Assembly (NCBI RefSeq): GCF_020991005.1
Contig: NZ_JAJLLW010000001.1
Coordinates: 620,001-684,000 of the forward strand
Reading direction: 5' to 3'
Length of the DNA stretch: 64,000 bases
DNA from: Halomonas sp. CUBES01
GTDB taxonomy: Bacteria > Pseudomonadota > Gammaproteobacteria > Pseudomonadales > Halomonadaceae
This document shows positions 44,658 to 55,233 of the stretch, one piece after another; within the stretch, counting starts at the first letter, position 1, and each line of letters begins with the position of its first letter. The notes under the pieces are model-generated. The model was not told the DNA's origin, ran no database searches, and saw only the letters and a program-made list of their open reading frames with translations. The translations under genes were made by a program, and so were the position numbers.

Positions 44658-45428
44658 ATGCCACTAACACGCCAACTCACATTGACCCTGGGCGCACTTG
44701 CCTTGAGCACTGCCAGCGTGGCGTTTGCCGCTGCAGCCCATGCCGAGACGCTCCGCGTGGGCATGTCGGGCGGCTATTTTCCCTTTACCTTTGTAGAACA
44801 GGATGAGCTGAAAGGCTTCGAGGTGGATGTCATGAACGCCGTTGGCGAGATCACCGGTGATGACATCGAGTTCGTTACGGCGAGCTTCTCGGGGCTGGCG
44901 GGCATGCTCGAATCAGGGCGTATCGACACCATTGCCAACCAGATCACCATTACGCCGGAGCGTGAAGACAAGTATGCCTTTACGGAACCCTACGTGTACG
45001 ACGGCGCGCAGGTGGTGGTCAAGGCGGGGAATGACACGATCGAGGGTGTCGACGATTTATCCGGCAAAAGCGTCGCGGTGAACCTGGGGTCCAACTACGA
45101 GCGGCTGCTGCGTGAACAGCCCAATGCCGATGAAATCGATATTCGCACCTACGAGTCCAACATCGAACAGGATGTGGCCTTGGGTCGGGTAGAGGCCTTT
45201 GTCATGGACCGCGTAAGTGCGACCCAGGTCATCAAGGAGAAAGGCCTGCCATTAGAGCTGGCGGGTCAGCCGTTCTCGACCATTGAAAACGCGCTGCCGT
45301 TTCGTGATGACGAAGACGGCCGTGCGCAGCGCGACCGGGTAGACGATGCCCTGGCTGAGCTACGCGAGAGCGGCGAGCTGCGCGAGATATCGGAAAAGTG
45401 GTTCGATACCGATATCACCCAGCCATAA
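44658..45428 (+). CDS. tcyJ: Cystine/amino-acid ABC transporter, substrate-binding protein
   Basis: A 256-residue periplasmic binding protein (SBP family 3) with a signal peptide (about residues 1-30, ending AHAE). Family blocks: LRVGMSGGYFPFTFVEQDELKGFEVDVMNA, ITITPEREDKYAFTEPYV, and EISEKWFDTDIT at the end. It resembles TcyJ/FliY and Bacillus TcyA, and the downstream permease and ATPase match TcyL/TcyN in size, so L-cystine is the likely ligand. A GAGGA site precedes the ATG. Other polar amino acids cannot be excluded. Confidence 0.8.
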   Translation: MPLTRQLTLTLGALALSTASVAFAAAAHAETLRVGMSGGYFPFTFVEQDELKGFEVDVMNAVGEITGDDIEFVTASFSGLAGMLESGRIDTIANQITITPEREDKYAFTEPYVYDGAQVVVKAGNDTIEGVDDLSGKSVAVNLGSNYERLLREQPNADEIDIRTYESNIEQDVALGRVEAFVMDRVSATQVIKEKGLPLELAGQPFSTIENALPFRDDEDGRAQRDRVDDALAELRESGELREISEKWFDTDITQP

Positions 45429-45450
45429 TCGCGGCTCCATCTGTTGATTG

Positions 45451-45473
45451 CGGCCGTGGCAATGCCACGGCCG
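45451..45473 (+). promoter_or_regulatory. Intercistronic stem-loop after the binding-protein gene
   Basis: CGGCCGTGGC pairs perfectly with GCCACGGCCG across a three-base loop, followed by TTTGCTT. It can act as a partial terminator or 3' stabiliser, lowering permease/ATPase levels relative to the binding protein. It parallels the araF-araG hairpin. Confidence 0.7.
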
Positions 45474-45495
45474 TTTGCTTATAAGCGATGCTGCT

Positions 45496-46164
45496 ATGCT
45501 CAATCTTGATTATATGTGGGGGCTGTTGCCGGTTCTGCTGCGCTATCTGCCGCTCACGCTCCAAATGGCGACCATCGCTATGGTCTTGGCGCTGGTGTTG
45601 GCGTGCCTGCTGGCGGTGGTGCGCGTGTCTCGGGTGCCAGGGTTAAACGGGCTTGCGCTGCTGTTCATCTCGTTTTTCCGCGGCACACCGCTGCTGGTTC
45701 AGCTGTTTCTTTTCTACTATGGCTTGCCGCAGCTGATTGAGTCGTTGATCTCGATTACCGGCGTTACCGCCGCCGTGCTGGGGCTGACGCTGCATTTTTC
45801 GGCCTACATGGCGGAGTCGATCAGAGCGGCCATTGTCGGGATCGACCGTAGTCAGACCGAGGCCGCGCTTTCCATCGGCATGACCCAGTCGCAGCTGATG
45901 CGCCGGATTATTTTGCCCCAGGCGACCCGCGTGGCGACGCCGACTCTGATGAATTACTTTATCGACATGATCAAGGCGACCTCGCTGGCCTTTACGCTGG
46001 GGGTTACCGAACTGATGGGCGCGACGCAGAAGGAAGCGGCGGGCAGCTTTCTCTATCTGGAAGCCTTCCTGCTGGTGGCGCTCATCTACTGGGTCATCGT
46101 GGAAATGCTGTCCTGGGGGCAGCGCCGTCTGGAAACGTATCTTAACAAGGCCTATCAACGATGA
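45496..46164 (+). CDS. tcyL: Cystine/amino-acid ABC transporter, permease
   Basis: A 222-residue HisMQ-type permease, the same length as E. coli TcyL, with about four to five membrane segments. It has FFRGTPLLVQLFLFYYGLPQL and the EAA coupling loop EAALSIGMTQSQLMRRIILPQATR. ATG 45496 was chosen because an earlier in-frame codon (45448) would place the start in the hairpin. It overlaps the ATPase gene by 4 bases. Confidence 0.88.
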   Translation: MLNLDYMWGLLPVLLRYLPLTLQMATIAMVLALVLACLLAVVRVSRVPGLNGLALLFISFFRGTPLLVQLFLFYYGLPQLIESLISITGVTAAVLGLTLHFSAYMAESIRAAIVGIDRSQTEAALSIGMTQSQLMRRIILPQATRVATPTLMNYFIDMIKATSLAFTLGVTELMGATQKEAAGSFLYLEAFLLVALIYWVIVEMLSWGQRRLETYLNKAYQR

Positions 46165-46916
46165 TTTCGCTGCAGGGCATTACCAAGCGCTTCGGCGCGC
46201 ATACGGTATTCAACGACATTGATTTGAGCCTCGCCCAGGGCGAGATCATCGTGATCATTGGGCCTTCCGGTACGGGCAAGTCGACGCTGCTGCGCTGTAT
46301 CAACTTCCTTGAAAAACCGGATGCCGGGCACTTGCAGGTGGGCGATTTGAAGGTCGACACCCAGCGTGCCAGCAAGGCCGATATCCTGGCGCTGCGTCGG
46401 CGCACGGCGTTCGTGTTTCAGAACTATGGCCTGTTCGCCAACAAGACCGCGCTGGATAATATCAGCGAAGGGATGATCGTGGTGGACAAGCTGCCGAAAG
46501 CCAGGGCGCATGCGCGGGCCAGAGAGATTCTTGAGCGCATTGGCCTGGCCGATAAAGCGGACGCCTACCCGGCATCGCTTTCGGGCGGCCAGCAGCAGCG
46601 CGTGGGCATCGGCCGCGCGATGGCTGCCAACGCCGACGTGATCCTGTTTGATGAACCTACGTCGTCGCTTGATCCTCAATGGGTCGAGGAGGTGTTGAGC
46701 CTGATGAAGCAGCTGGCGGTGGAGCGCCAGACGATGATCGTGGTCACCCATGAAATGCAGTTCGCCCGGGACGTGGCCGACCGGGTTGTCTTCATGGACG
46801 AAGGCGGCATCGTCGAGCAGGCCCCGCCCGAGGAGCTGTTCACGGCACCCAAGGATGAGCGCACGCGCCACTTTTTGCGAAAGATTTTGGCGCCCATGGG
46901 GCAGGCGGTGCCGTAA
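46161..46916 (+). CDS. tcyN: Cystine/amino-acid ABC transporter, ATP-binding protein
   Basis: A 251-residue polar amino-acid ABC ATPase: Walker [11 protein letters not shown]-loop [18 protein letters not shown], signature [16 protein letters not shown], Walker [17 protein letters not shown] and switch [20 protein letters not shown]. The ATGA overlap with the permease supports one transporter. The length agrees with TcyN. Import of cystine would feed the sulfur pool used by the adjacent PAPS-making gene, an attractive but unproven link. Confidence 0.9.
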   Translation: MISLQGITKRFGAHTVFNDIDLSLAQGEIIVIIGPSGTGKSTLLRCINFLEKPDAGHLQVGDLKVDTQRASKADILALRRRTAFVFQNYGLFANKTALDNISEGMIVVDKLPKARAHARAREILERIGLADKADAYPASLSGGQQQRVGIGRAMAANADVILFDEPTSSLDPQWVEEVLSLMKQLAVERQTMIVVTHEMQFARDVADRVVFMDEGGIVEQAPPEELFTAPKDERTRHFLRKILAPMGQAVP

Positions 46917-47182
46917 GGTGGCCGACGTCATTTTGTGTATTGACTACTGCTGGCAAGCCCGCATTCTGCGTGATAGACTATGCCATCCTCTCAGACAAGA
47001 CCCGTGGACGGGCAGCTGAACTTAACTGCCTGTTGCACTATTTTGGTTGGCCTATTGCGCGAAAATAGCCGCCAAATCAATTGGTTGTTACGGAAGCGTC
47101 GTATTGCCCAGGGTGGCTCGCGACGAACACATAGTTAATTCGTTGCCCATTGCGGCAACCTTTATTCTCCAAGGAGATACCA

Positions 47183-47449
47183 GTGGCGAACAGCAAGCAA
47201 GCTCGCAAGCGCGCCCGTCAGGCCGAGAACCGTCGCGTCCTGAAAGCTAGCCAACGCAGCATGGTCCGCACCTACATCAAGCGTGTGATCAAAGCGATCA
47301 ACACCGGTGACCATGGCCAGGCGATGCAAGAGTTCAAAACAGCGCAGCCGGTCATCGATCGCATCGCTGACAAGGACGTGCTTTCCAAGCGGAAAGCCGC
47401 ACGCCTGAAAAGCCGCTTGAACAAGCGCATCAAAGCACTGGCGGCGTAA
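47183..47449 (+). CDS. rpsT: 30S ribosomal protein S20
   Basis: An 88-residue, highly basic S20 starting at GTG 47183 (MANSKQARKRARQAENRR), 6 bases after AAGGAG at 47171-47176. It ends RLKSRLNKRIKALAA. S20 binds 16S rRNA early in 30S assembly. A GTG (or other weak) start is common for this gene. A strong terminator follows. The preceding 266 bases (46917-47182) hold its promoter region and no other gene I can support. Confidence 0.95.
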   Translation: MANSKQARKRARQAENRRVLKASQRSMVRTYIKRVIKAINTGDHGQAMQEFKTAQPVIDRIADKDVLSKRKAARLKSRLNKRIKALAA

Positions 47450-47465
47450 GCCGGCAGGCGCCTTG

Positions 47466-47493
47466 AAAAAAACCGGCTCCGGCCGGTTTTTTT
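47466..47493 (+). terminator. Rho-independent terminator after rpsT
   Basis: A run of seven A then CCGGC pairs with GCCGG then seven T, loop TCCG. The T-run makes it strong on the plus strand, and the A-run could also serve the minus strand. Confidence 0.92.
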
Positions 47494-47555
47494 GTGCCTA
47501 TGGCGCGAGGTTGTAGGCGGTGTCGACGGGATTTGGGCAAGGATGACATAAGGCG

Positions 47556-49133
47556 ATGACCACGAATTCGCAGCCGGAAGACCGCGAGCAGATCCCGCGT
47601 AGCGGGTTGATGCGCTCGGGGCTGATTGTCAGCGCCATGACCATGCTGTCGCGGGTGATGGGGCTTGCGCGCGATGTGGTGGTGGCGGCGCTGCTGGGCG
47701 CGGGCGACGGGGCCGATGCGTTTTTCGTGGCCTTCAAGATCCCCAACTTTCTGCGTCGGCTATTTGCCGAAGGCGCGTTCAACCAGGCCTTTGTGCCGGT
47801 GCTTTCCGAGTACTCGACCCAGCGCAACAAGCAGGAAATTCGCGAGCTGCTCAATGCCGTAGCGGGCAGTTTAACCGCGATTCTGGCACTGATCACCGCG
47901 CTTGCCATGCTCGGCGCGCCCTGGCTGATCTGGCTGTTTGCGCCGGGGTTTGGTCGCGATCCTGAAAAGTTGGCAATGACCGCCGACATGCTACGGTTGA
48001 CCTTTCCGTATTTGCTGCTGATTTCGCTTACCGCCTTTGCCGGCAGCGTGCTGAACACCTGGAACCGTTTTGCAGTCCCGGCGTTTACGCCAGTGCTGCT
48101 CAACCTGTCGCTGATCGGCGCGGCCTTGCTGCTCACCCCGCTGATGGAAGCGCCCGCCATGGCGCTTGCCTGGGGCGTGTTGATTGCCGGTGTGGCGCAG
48201 TTGGTGTTCCAGGTGCCGTTCTTGCTGCGCCTGGGGTTGATGCCCACGCCTTGGCCGAACCTGGCCCACGAGGGTGTGAGGCGGATTCTCAAGCTGATGG
48301 GCCCGGCGCTGTTTGGCGTCTCGGTGTCGCAGATCAACCTGCTGCTGGATACCGTGCTGGCCTCACTGCTGGCGGCGGGCAGCGTGTCGTGGCTGTATTA
48401 CTCGGACAGGCTGGTGGAGCTGCCGCTGGGTGTGTTTGGCGTGGCGATTGGTACGGTGATCCTGCCGGCGCTTTCCAAGCGCCACGCTGACCAGTCCAGC
48501 GCGCACTTTTCGGTCATGCTCGACTGGGCGATTCGCATGGTGCTGTTGCTTGGTTTACCGGCGGCCCTGGCGCTGGTGTTGCTCGCCGAGCCGCTGTTGA
48601 TCACGCTGTTCCACTACGGCGCGATGACCGACACCGATATCCAGATGGCGGCGATGAGCCTGCGCGCCTATGCGGTGGGGTTGGTGGCCTTTATGTTGAT
48701 CAAGGTGCTGGCGCCAGGCTTTTTCGCCCGCCAGAACACCAAGACGCCGGTTAAAGTGGCTGTCGTTGCCATGGTCGCCAATATGGTGTTCAACCTGATG
48801 TTGGTGTGGCCGCTGGCCCACGCCGGGCTTGCATTGGCCACGGCGCTGTCGGCGTTTTTGAATGCCGGCCTGCTGGGCTACCTGTTGCGCAGGGAAGGCG
48901 TGCTGGTGTTTCAGCCCGGCTGGGGGCGCTTTGCGGTGCAGCTGCTGGGCGGCAGCGCGCTGATGTGTGCTGCGCTTTACGTCATCGCGCCCGAATGGAC
49001 CCAGTGGCTGGCCATGGGCCTGTGGCACCGGGTCGCGTGGGTGTCGGGGCTGGTAGCGCTGGGCGCGGGGCTGTATTTTGCCTGGCTGGGCGTATTCGGG
49101 TTGCGGGTGCGGCATTTGAAAATGCGCGCCTGA
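47556..49133 (+). CDS. murJ: Lipid II flippase MurJ
   Basis: A 525-residue MOP-superfamily membrane protein with about 14 helices. The MurJ N-terminus is clear: SGLIVSAMTMLSRVMGLARDVVVAALLGAGDGADAFFVAFKIPNFLRRLFAEGAFNQAFVPVLSEY. It contains the conserved Arg, Asp and Glu residues lining the cavity. It flips lipid II for peptidoglycan synthesis at the inner membrane. It lies between rpsT and ribF, the usual gammaproteobacterial order. Confidence 0.93.
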   Translation: MTTNSQPEDREQIPRSGLMRSGLIVSAMTMLSRVMGLARDVVVAALLGAGDGADAFFVAFKIPNFLRRLFAEGAFNQAFVPVLSEYSTQRNKQEIRELLNAVAGSLTAILALITALAMLGAPWLIWLFAPGFGRDPEKLAMTADMLRLTFPYLLLISLTAFAGSVLNTWNRFAVPAFTPVLLNLSLIGAALLLTPLMEAPAMALAWGVLIAGVAQLVFQVPFLLRLGLMPTPWPNLAHEGVRRILKLMGPALFGVSVSQINLLLDTVLASLLAAGSVSWLYYSDRLVELPLGVFGVAIGTVILPALSKRHADQSSAHFSVMLDWAIRMVLLLGLPAALALVLLAEPLLITLFHYGAMTDTDIQMAAMSLRAYAVGLVAFMLIKVLAPGFFARQNTKTPVKVAVVAMVANMVFNLMLVWPLAHAGLALATALSAFLNAGLLGYLLRREGVLVFQPGWGRFAVQLLGGSALMCAALYVIAPEWTQWLAMGLWHRVAWVSGLVALGAGLYFAWLGVFGLRVRHLKMRA

Positions 49134-49221
49134 CGCTGCACTGCGGCGGCCAGGTTCGTTATAATCATGGGCTTTGCCGACCGCGTGTAGAGCGGCGAGC
49201 GGGCTAAACGGCTGAGGTGCC

Positions 49222-50259
49222 ATGCGGGTTATTCGAGGTTTGCACAATTTAACCACGTCTTCGCAGGGCTGCGTTGCCACCATCGGTAATTTTGATGGCG
49301 TGCACCGCGGCCATCAGGCGATCCTGCAGCAGTGCCGGGAGCATGCCGCACGCCTGGGTGGGCCGGTCACCGTGGTGGTGTTTGAACCCCAACCGCGTGA
49401 ATTTTTTGCCGGTGACCAGGCACCGCCGCGGCTCACCCGGCTACGCGAAAAAGTGCGCCTGCTGGGCCAGCACGGCGCCGAGCAGGTGCTGTGCCTGCCG
49501 TTTAACGATGCGCTGCGCAGCCTGACCGGCCGCGAGTTCATCGATCAAGTGCTGATCGACGGTCTGGGCGTCAGGCATCTGGTGGTAGGTGACGATTTCC
49601 GCTTCGGCTGCGACCGGCGCGGCGATTTTACCCTGCTGGAAGCGGTGGGCCGCGAAGAGGGCTTCAGCGTGGAGCACACGCGTACCTTTACCGTGGACGA
49701 CGAACGGGTTTCCAGCTCGCGGGTGCGCACCTTGCTGGCCAGCGGCAATTTTTCCGCCGCCGCGCGCTTGTTGGGGAGGCCTTATTCGGTGGATGGCCGG
49801 GTGGTACGCGACCAGCAGCTAGGGCGCACCATCGGTGTGCCCACCGCCAACCTGCCCATGCTGCCCCAGCCGCTTACGCTGCGCGGTGTCTACGCGGCGG
49901 TGGTCGAGCTGGAAAACGGCGAGCGCCACTTGGGCGTGGCCAACGTCGGTTTTCGGCCAACGGTCGGTGCCACGCGGCCGACCCTGGAGGTGCACCTGTT
50001 CGATTTTTCAGGTGACCTTTATGGCCAACGCATGACGGTGGTGCCCAGTGCGCGGCTGCGGGGCGAGGTCAAGTTTGACGATATCGAGGCACTGAAAGCG
50101 CAGATAGCGCGCGATCAGCGTCAGGCGCGGCGCTACTTTGCGACCGCCGCCGCTGGCAAAAACGCAGCATTTCCGCTGGCCTCGGCCCCGCTCGGGCGAG
50201 AGACCGCTTCTTCTGATTCTTCCTCGGCGGGCCATTCCGCCGATGATAACGACGGCTGA
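49222..50259 (+). CDS. ribF: Bifunctional riboflavin kinase/FAD synthetase
   Basis: A 345-residue RibF. The N-terminal nucleotidyltransferase domain carries [17 protein letters not shown] and [14 protein letters not shown]; the C-terminal riboflavin kinase domain carries [11 protein letters not shown] and [10 protein letters not shown]. It makes FMN and FAD. The C-terminal 30 residues are a Ser/Asp-rich tail that runs up to the ileS start 8 bases later. GAGGT precedes the ATG. Confidence 0.93.
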   Translation: MRVIRGLHNLTTSSQGCVATIGNFDGVHRGHQAILQQCREHAARLGGPVTVVVFEPQPREFFAGDQAPPRLTRLREKVRLLGQHGAEQVLCLPFNDALRSLTGREFIDQVLIDGLGVRHLVVGDDFRFGCDRRGDFTLLEAVGREEGFSVEHTRTFTVDDERVSSSRVRTLLASGNFSAAARLLGRPYSVDGRVVRDQQLGRTIGVPTANLPMLPQPLTLRGVYAAVVELENGERHLGVANVGFRPTVGATRPTLEVHLFDFSGDLYGQRMTVVPSARLRGEVKFDDIEALKAQIARDQRQARRYFATAAAGKNAAFPLASAPLGRETASSDSSSAGHSADDNDG

Positions 50260-50266
50260 CCGGACT

Positions 50267-53098
50267 ATGGATTACAAGCACACGCTCAATTTGCCAGAAA
50301 CCGACTTCCCCATGCGCGGCATGCTGCCCAAGCAGGAGCCGGGGCGGGTGTCGACCTGGCAGGATATGAACCTCTACCAGCGCCTGCGCGACGCGCGTGC
50401 GGGCGCGCCGCTGTTTGTCCTGCACGATGGCCCTCCCTACGCCAACGGCAGTATTCATATCGGTCACGCCGTCAACAAGATCCTTAAAGATATTATCGTC
50501 AAGTCCAAGAACCTGGCGGGCTTTGACGCGCCTTACGTGCCGGGTTGGGACTGCCACGGTCTGCCCATCGAACACAAGGTGGAAACCACCCACGGCAAGC
50601 ACCTGGCGCCGGATACCGCCCGTGAGCTGTGCCGCGAGTATGCCGCCGCGCAGATTGAAACCCAGCTGACCGATTTTGTCCGGCTGGGCGTGGTGGGCGA
50701 CTGGGATCATCCCTACCGCTCGATGGATTTTGCCAACGAAGCGGGCGAGATGCGCGCGCTGGCCGAGATGGTCGACGCGGGCTACGTGTTCAAGGGCCTG
50801 AAGCCGGTGAACTGGTGTTTCGACTGCGGCTCGGCGCTGGCTGAAGCCGAGGTCGAGTACGCCGACAAGAAGTCCGATGCCATCGACGTCGCCTTCCCGG
50901 TGGAAGACTCAGGCAAGCTCGCCGCCGCCTTTGGCTTAAGCGAGCTGCCCAAGCCCACCGCCGTGGTGATCTGGACCACCACGCCCTGGACCATCCCCGC
51001 CAACCAGGCGCTCAACGTCCATCCCGAGTTCACCTACGCGTTGGTCGATACCGGCGAGCGGCTGCTGCTGGTGGCCGAAGAGCTGGTCGAAAGCTGCCTG
51101 GAGCGCTATGAGCTGACCGGCGACATCATCGCCACTGCAAAGGGCGAGGCGCTGGATCTCATCAACTTCCGTCACCCGTTCTACGACCGCCTGTCGCCGG
51201 TGTACCTGGCCGACTACGTCGAGTCCGAGGTGGGCAGCACCGGTATCGTGCACTCGGCGCCGTCCTACGGCATGGATGACTTTATTACCTGCCGCGAACA
51301 TGGCATGAGCTTCGACGACATGCTCAACCCGGTGCAGGGCAACGGCGTATACGCCGACGACCTGCCGTTCTTCGGTGGGCAGATGATCTGGAAGGCCAAC
51401 CCGAACATCGTTGAGAAGCTGCGCGAGGTGGACGCGCTGATGGCCCACACGCCCATCAAGCACAGCTACATGCACTGCTGGCGGCATAAGACGCCGGTGA
51501 TCTACCGTGCTACCGCCCAGTGGTTCGTGGGCATGGATGTGCAGGGCAAAGACGGCAAGACGCTGCGCGAGCGGGCGCTGGAAGGCATCGAGGCCACCCA
51601 GTTCACCCCCGCCTGGGGGCAGGCGCGCCTGCACAGCATGATCGCCAACCGCCCGGACTGGTGTATTTCCCGCCAGCGTAACTGGGGCGTGCCCATCCCG
51701 TTCTTCCTGCACAAGCAGACCGGCGAGCTGCACCCGAACACGGTTGCGCTGATGGAAGAAGCTGCCAAGCGCGTCGAGCAGGAAGGCATCGACGCCTGGT
51801 TCAAGCTCGACCCGGCGGAACTGCTGGGCGCGGAAGCAGCGGATTACGACAAGGTCACCGACACGCTGGACGTGTGGTTCGACTCCGGCACCACCCACCG
51901 CCACGTGCTGCGCGGTTCGCACCCGCATGGCCATGAAAGCGGCCCGCGGGCGGACCTGTATCTGGAAGGCTCCGACCAGCACCGTGGCTGGTTCCACTCG
52001 TCGCTGCTGACCGGCTCGGCCATCGACGGTCACGCGCCGTATCGTCAGCTGCTGACCCACGGCTTCACCGTGGACGAGAAGGGCCGCAAGCAGTCCAAGT
52101 CGCTGGGCAACGTGATCGCCCCGCATGAAGTGATGAACAAGCTGGGCGCCGATATTCTGCGCCTGTGGGTGGCCTCGACCGACTACTCCGGTGAAATGGC
52201 GGTGTCGGACGAGATCCTCAAGCGTACTGCGGATGTGTATCGGCGTATCCGCAACACTGCGCGCTTCCTGCTCTCCAACCTCAACGGCTTCGATCCCGAG
52301 AAAGACCGGGTAGCGTTTGGCGACATGCTGGCGCTGGATCAGTGGGTGGTCGATCGCGCCGCACAGCTGCAAGGGCGCATCGAAAAAGCCTACGACGAAT
52401 ATCGCTTTCTGGATGTCTACCAGCAGGTGCACGGCTTCTGTGCCCGCGAGCTGGGTGGTTTCTACCTGGATGTGATCAAGGATCGTCAGTACACCACCCA
52501 GGCGGATTCGCTGGCCCGGCGCAGCGCGCAAACCGCGCTGTACCACGTGGTGGAAGCGCTATCCCGCTGGGTCGCGCCGATTCTGTCGTTCACCGCTGAG
52601 GAGATCTACGAGCACATCCCCGGTGAGCGCGGCGACAGCATTTTGCTTGAAACCTACTACACCGGGCTCGAGACGCTGGACGACGGGGCCAGCATGGGTC
52701 GCGACTTCTGGGAGCAGGTGCTGGAGGTCAAGCACGCGGTCAACAAGTGCCTGGAAGACGCGCGCAACGCCAAGGTGATCAAGGGCAGTCTGGCGGCGGA
52801 AGTCACGCTTTACGTCAGCGATGCGCTGCGCACTACGCTCGAAAAGCTCGGCGATGAGCTACGCTTTGTGATGTTGACCAGCGAGGTGCACCTGCAGCCG
52901 CTGGCGGACGCCGCCAACGCTGAAAGCACCGAGCTTGACGGCCTTAAAGTAGCAGTATTCGCCAGCGAGTATCAGAAGTGCGAGCGCTGCTGGCACCACC
53001 GTCCGGACGTTGGCCAGCACGCCGGGCACGATGATCTGTGTGGTCGCTGCGTGAGCAATCTACCCGATGGCCCCGGTGAGACGCGTCACTATGCCTAA
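50267..53098 (+). CDS. ileS: Isoleucyl-tRNA synthetase
   Basis: A 943-residue class I synthetase starting [18 protein letters not shown]. Signatures: [15 protein letters not shown] (HIGH), the editing CP1 domain in the middle, [11 protein letters not shown] (KMSKS-type), and a C-terminal Zn finger [10 protein letters not shown]...CGRC. It attaches Ile to tRNA-Ile. ATG 50267 gives the family-standard N-terminus; upstream in-frame codons overlap ribF. The stop overlaps the lspA start by 8 bases. Confidence 0.95.
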   Translation: MDYKHTLNLPETDFPMRGMLPKQEPGRVSTWQDMNLYQRLRDARAGAPLFVLHDGPPYANGSIHIGHAVNKILKDIIVKSKNLAGFDAPYVPGWDCHGLPIEHKVETTHGKHLAPDTARELCREYAAAQIETQLTDFVRLGVVGDWDHPYRSMDFANEAGEMRALAEMVDAGYVFKGLKPVNWCFDCGSALAEAEVEYADKKSDAIDVAFPVEDSGKLAAAFGLSELPKPTAVVIWTTTPWTIPANQALNVHPEFTYALVDTGERLLLVAEELVESCLERYELTGDIIATAKGEALDLINFRHPFYDRLSPVYLADYVESEVGSTGIVHSAPSYGMDDFITCREHGMSFDDMLNPVQGNGVYADDLPFFGGQMIWKANPNIVEKLREVDALMAHTPIKHSYMHCWRHKTPVIYRATAQWFVGMDVQGKDGKTLRERALEGIEATQFTPAWGQARLHSMIANRPDWCISRQRNWGVPIPFFLHKQTGELHPNTVALMEEAAKRVEQEGIDAWFKLDPAELLGAEAADYDKVTDTLDVWFDSGTTHRHVLRGSHPHGHESGPRADLYLEGSDQHRGWFHSSLLTGSAIDGHAPYRQLLTHGFTVDEKGRKQSKSLGNVIAPHEVMNKLGADILRLWVASTDYSGEMAVSDEILKRTADVYRRIRNTARFLLSNLNGFDPEKDRVAFGDMLALDQWVVDRAAQLQGRIEKAYDEYRFLDVYQQVHGFCARELGGFYLDVIKDRQYTTQADSLARRSAQTALYHVVEALSRWVAPILSFTAEEIYEHIPGERGDSILLETYYTGLETLDDGASMGRDFWEQVLEVKHAVNKCLEDARNAKVIKGSLAAEVTLYVSDALRTTLEKLGDELRFVMLTSEVHLQPLADAANAESTELDGLKVAVFASEYQKCERCWHHRPDVGQHAGHDDLCGRCVSNLPDGPGETRHYA

Positions 53099-53651
53099 GT
53101 CCGCTGCCACCGCAAACGATCAACACGCGCGGCCGCCGATGCACCGGCCGCTGCGCTGGCTGTGGCTGGCGGCGGCGGTGATCGTGCTGGACCTGGCCAC
53201 CAAGTATCTGGCCAGCCACCTGCTGAACTACGCACAGCCCGTCGAGGTGCTGCCGTTTTTCAACCTGACGCTTTTGCACAATACCGGCGCGGCGTTCAGC
53301 TTTCTGGCCGACCATCCCGGCTGGCAGCGCTGGTTCTTTGCGATGGTCGCGATCGGTGCAAGCATTGGCCTGAGCATCTGGCTATCGCGCATCAAGGCCG
53401 ATGAAAAACTGCTGGCCGTGGCGCTGCCGCTGATCATTGGTGGCGCCCTGGGCAATCTCTACGACCGCCTGGTGCACGGCTATGTGGTCGATTTTCTGTC
53501 CTTTCACGCAGCGGGCTGGTACTACCCGGCATTTAACGTGGCGGATATAGGCATTACCCTAGGGGCTGCCGCGCTAATCTGGGAGTCGGTGATGGGCGAG
53601 CGGCGACGCAAGAAAGCTCAAGACACCTCGTCTCCCTCCAACAGTGAGTAA
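53091..53651 (+). CDS. lspA: Lipoprotein signal peptidase (signal peptidase II)
   Basis: A 186-residue protein with four membrane segments and the LspA motifs [32 protein letters not shown] and [11 protein letters not shown], which carry the two catalytic Asp residues. It cleaves prolipoprotein signal peptides. ATG 53091 overlaps ileS by 8 bases. An ATG 16 codons later (MHRPLRW) is an alternative. Confidence 0.93.
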   Translation: MPKSAATANDQHARPPMHRPLRWLWLAAAVIVLDLATKYLASHLLNYAQPVEVLPFFNLTLLHNTGAAFSFLADHPGWQRWFFAMVAIGASIGLSIWLSRIKADEKLLAVALPLIIGGALGNLYDRLVHGYVVDFLSFHAAGWYYPAFNVADIGITLGAAALIWESVMGERRRKKAQDTSSPSNSE

Positions 53652-53655
53652 CGCA

Positions 53656-54102
53656 ATGAGCGACTATCTGATCGACGACGGCATGGAAGTGACCCTGCAC
53701 TTCACGCTCAAGCTGGAAGACGGCACGGTGGTGGACTCCACCAAGGAAAAAACGCCGGCCACTTTCCAATACGGCGACGGCAACCTGCCGCCGGGCTTTG
53801 AGCACCCGATCAAGGGGCTGAAAATGGGCCAGCAGGGCAGCTTCGAGATTACCCCGGAGCACGCCTTCGGCCAGCACAACCCGCAAAATATCCAGACGCT
53901 GAAGCGCGACGACTTCGGTGACGAAACACCCGAAATCGGCATGGTGATGTCGTTTGCGGATAAAGCGGGAACGGAATTGCCTGGCGTGGTCAAAACCATC
54001 GAGGGTGACCGGATCGAGGTCGACTTCAATCATCCGCTGGCGGGGCGTACCCTGACATTCGATGTTGAAGTGCTGGACGTCAAACCGGTCACAACGCACT
54101 AG
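53656..54102 (+). CDS. fkpB: FKBP-type peptidyl-prolyl isomerase (SlpA/FkpB)
   Basis: A 148-residue SlpA-type FKBP. The FKBP core has EVTLHFTLKLEDGTVVDS and the inserted IF chaperone domain around EHAFGQHNPQNIQTLKRDDF. Position after lspA and before ispH is conserved in gammaproteobacteria. ATG 53656 is chosen; a GTG at 53644 is also in frame and overlaps the lspA end. Confidence 0.92.
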   Translation: MSDYLIDDGMEVTLHFTLKLEDGTVVDSTKEKTPATFQYGDGNLPPGFEHPIKGLKMGQQGSFEITPEHAFGQHNPQNIQTLKRDDFGDETPEIGMVMSFADKAGTELPGVVKTIEGDRIEVDFNHPLAGRTLTFDVEVLDVKPVTTH

Positions 54103-54174
54103 GAAACGATAAGTAACGACGTTCGTTGCGGCGGCTGAATTCATCCAACGGTGCTCTGCATCAAGGCGCTACTC

Positions 54175-55167
54175 ATGTTGTCAGAATCGCAATCACAGCA
54201 GCACACACACCCTATCGAGATCAAGCTGGCCAATCCGCGTGGTTTCTGCGCAGGGGTGGATCGGGCGATCGATATCGTCAACCGGGCGCTGGATGTGTTT
54301 GGCCCGCCGATCTACGTCCGCCATGAAGTGGTGCACAACCGCTTTGTGGTGGAAACCCTGCGCGAACGCGGCGCGGTGTTCGTCGAAGAGCTTCACGAAG
54401 TGCCCGACGACGTGATTGTGATTTTCTCGGCCCACGGGGTGTCCCGTGCGGTACAGCAGGAAGCCGAAGAGCGCGGCTTGAAAGTCTTTGACGCCACCTG
54501 CCCGTTGGTCACCAAAGTGCATCTTGAAGTGCTGCGCTACGCCAAGCGCGGCCAGGAATGCATCCTGATCGGCCACCAGGGTCACCCGGAAGTCGAGGGC
54601 ACCATGGGACGTTACGATACGGCCAGCGGTGGGCACATTTACTTGGTGGAAGACGAGCACGATGTGGCTAACCTGGACGTTAAAGACCCGACTCAGCTGG
54701 CCTTTGTGACGCAAACCACCCTGTCGATGGATGACACCGCCAAGGTGATCGACGCACTGCGCGATAAATTCCCCGAGATTCAGGGGCCACGCAAGGACGA
54801 TATCTGCTACGCCACGCAGAATCGCCAGGATGCGGTTCGTGAGCTGGCCGCCGATAGCGATCTGTTGCTGGTGGTTGGCAGCCCCAACAGTTCCAACTCG
54901 AACCGCTTGCGCGAGCTTTCCGAGCGCATGGGCACGCCCGCATATCTGATCGATAACGCTGACCAGATCGTCCCCGAATGGCTCGACAACGTCAGCCGCG
55001 TGGGCGTCACCGCCGGTGCCAGTGCCCCGGAAGTGCTGGTCAAGGGCGTAATCGAACGTCTGCAAAGCATGGGCGCGACCGCTCCCCAGGAACTGCTCGG
55101 CCGCGAGGAGACGATCACTTTCTCCATGCCTCGGGAGCTGCGCGAGCAGGTGATTGCCAGCGGCTAA
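54175..55167 (+). CDS. ispH: 4-hydroxy-3-methylbut-2-enyl diphosphate reductase
   Basis: A 330-residue IspH (LytB). The three cluster cysteines are seen in NPRGFCAGV (Cys25), [12 protein letters not shown] and [11 protein letters not shown]; the proton-relay Glu is in [10 protein letters not shown]. It carries out the last step of the MEP isoprenoid route, yielding IPP and DMAPP. The slightly long N-terminus (ESQSQQHTH) is not conserved. A start 8 codons earlier is possible. Confidence 0.95.
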   Translation: MLSESQSQQHTHPIEIKLANPRGFCAGVDRAIDIVNRALDVFGPPIYVRHEVVHNRFVVETLRERGAVFVEELHEVPDDVIVIFSAHGVSRAVQQEAEERGLKVFDATCPLVTKVHLEVLRYAKRGQECILIGHQGHPEVEGTMGRYDTASGGHIYLVEDEHDVANLDVKDPTQLAFVTQTTLSMDDTAKVIDALRDKFPEIQGPRKDDICYATQNRQDAVRELAADSDLLLVVGSPNSSNSNRLRELSERMGTPAYLIDNADQIVPEWLDNVSRVGVTAGASAPEVLVKGVIERLQSMGATAPQELLGREETITFSMPRELREQVIASG

Positions 55168-55233
55168 TGCAATGTGTGGAGGTTTGCGACATACTGATTT
55201 TGTATGAGCAAACTGATACAGGAGCCAAGCCGC

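Noticed and set aside
46917..47182. Search for a tRNA or small RNA in the gap before rpsT
   Set aside because: No cloverleaf, no GTTCRA-type T-loop and no terminator-ended hairpin set was found; it looks like the rpsT promoter and leader.
50936..52546. Long open frame on the minus strand opposite ileS (536 codons)
   Set aside because: It lies wholly inside the well-supported ileS gene, has His/Gln/Val-rich composition typical of GC-rich antisense frames, and shows no ribosome site or family motif.
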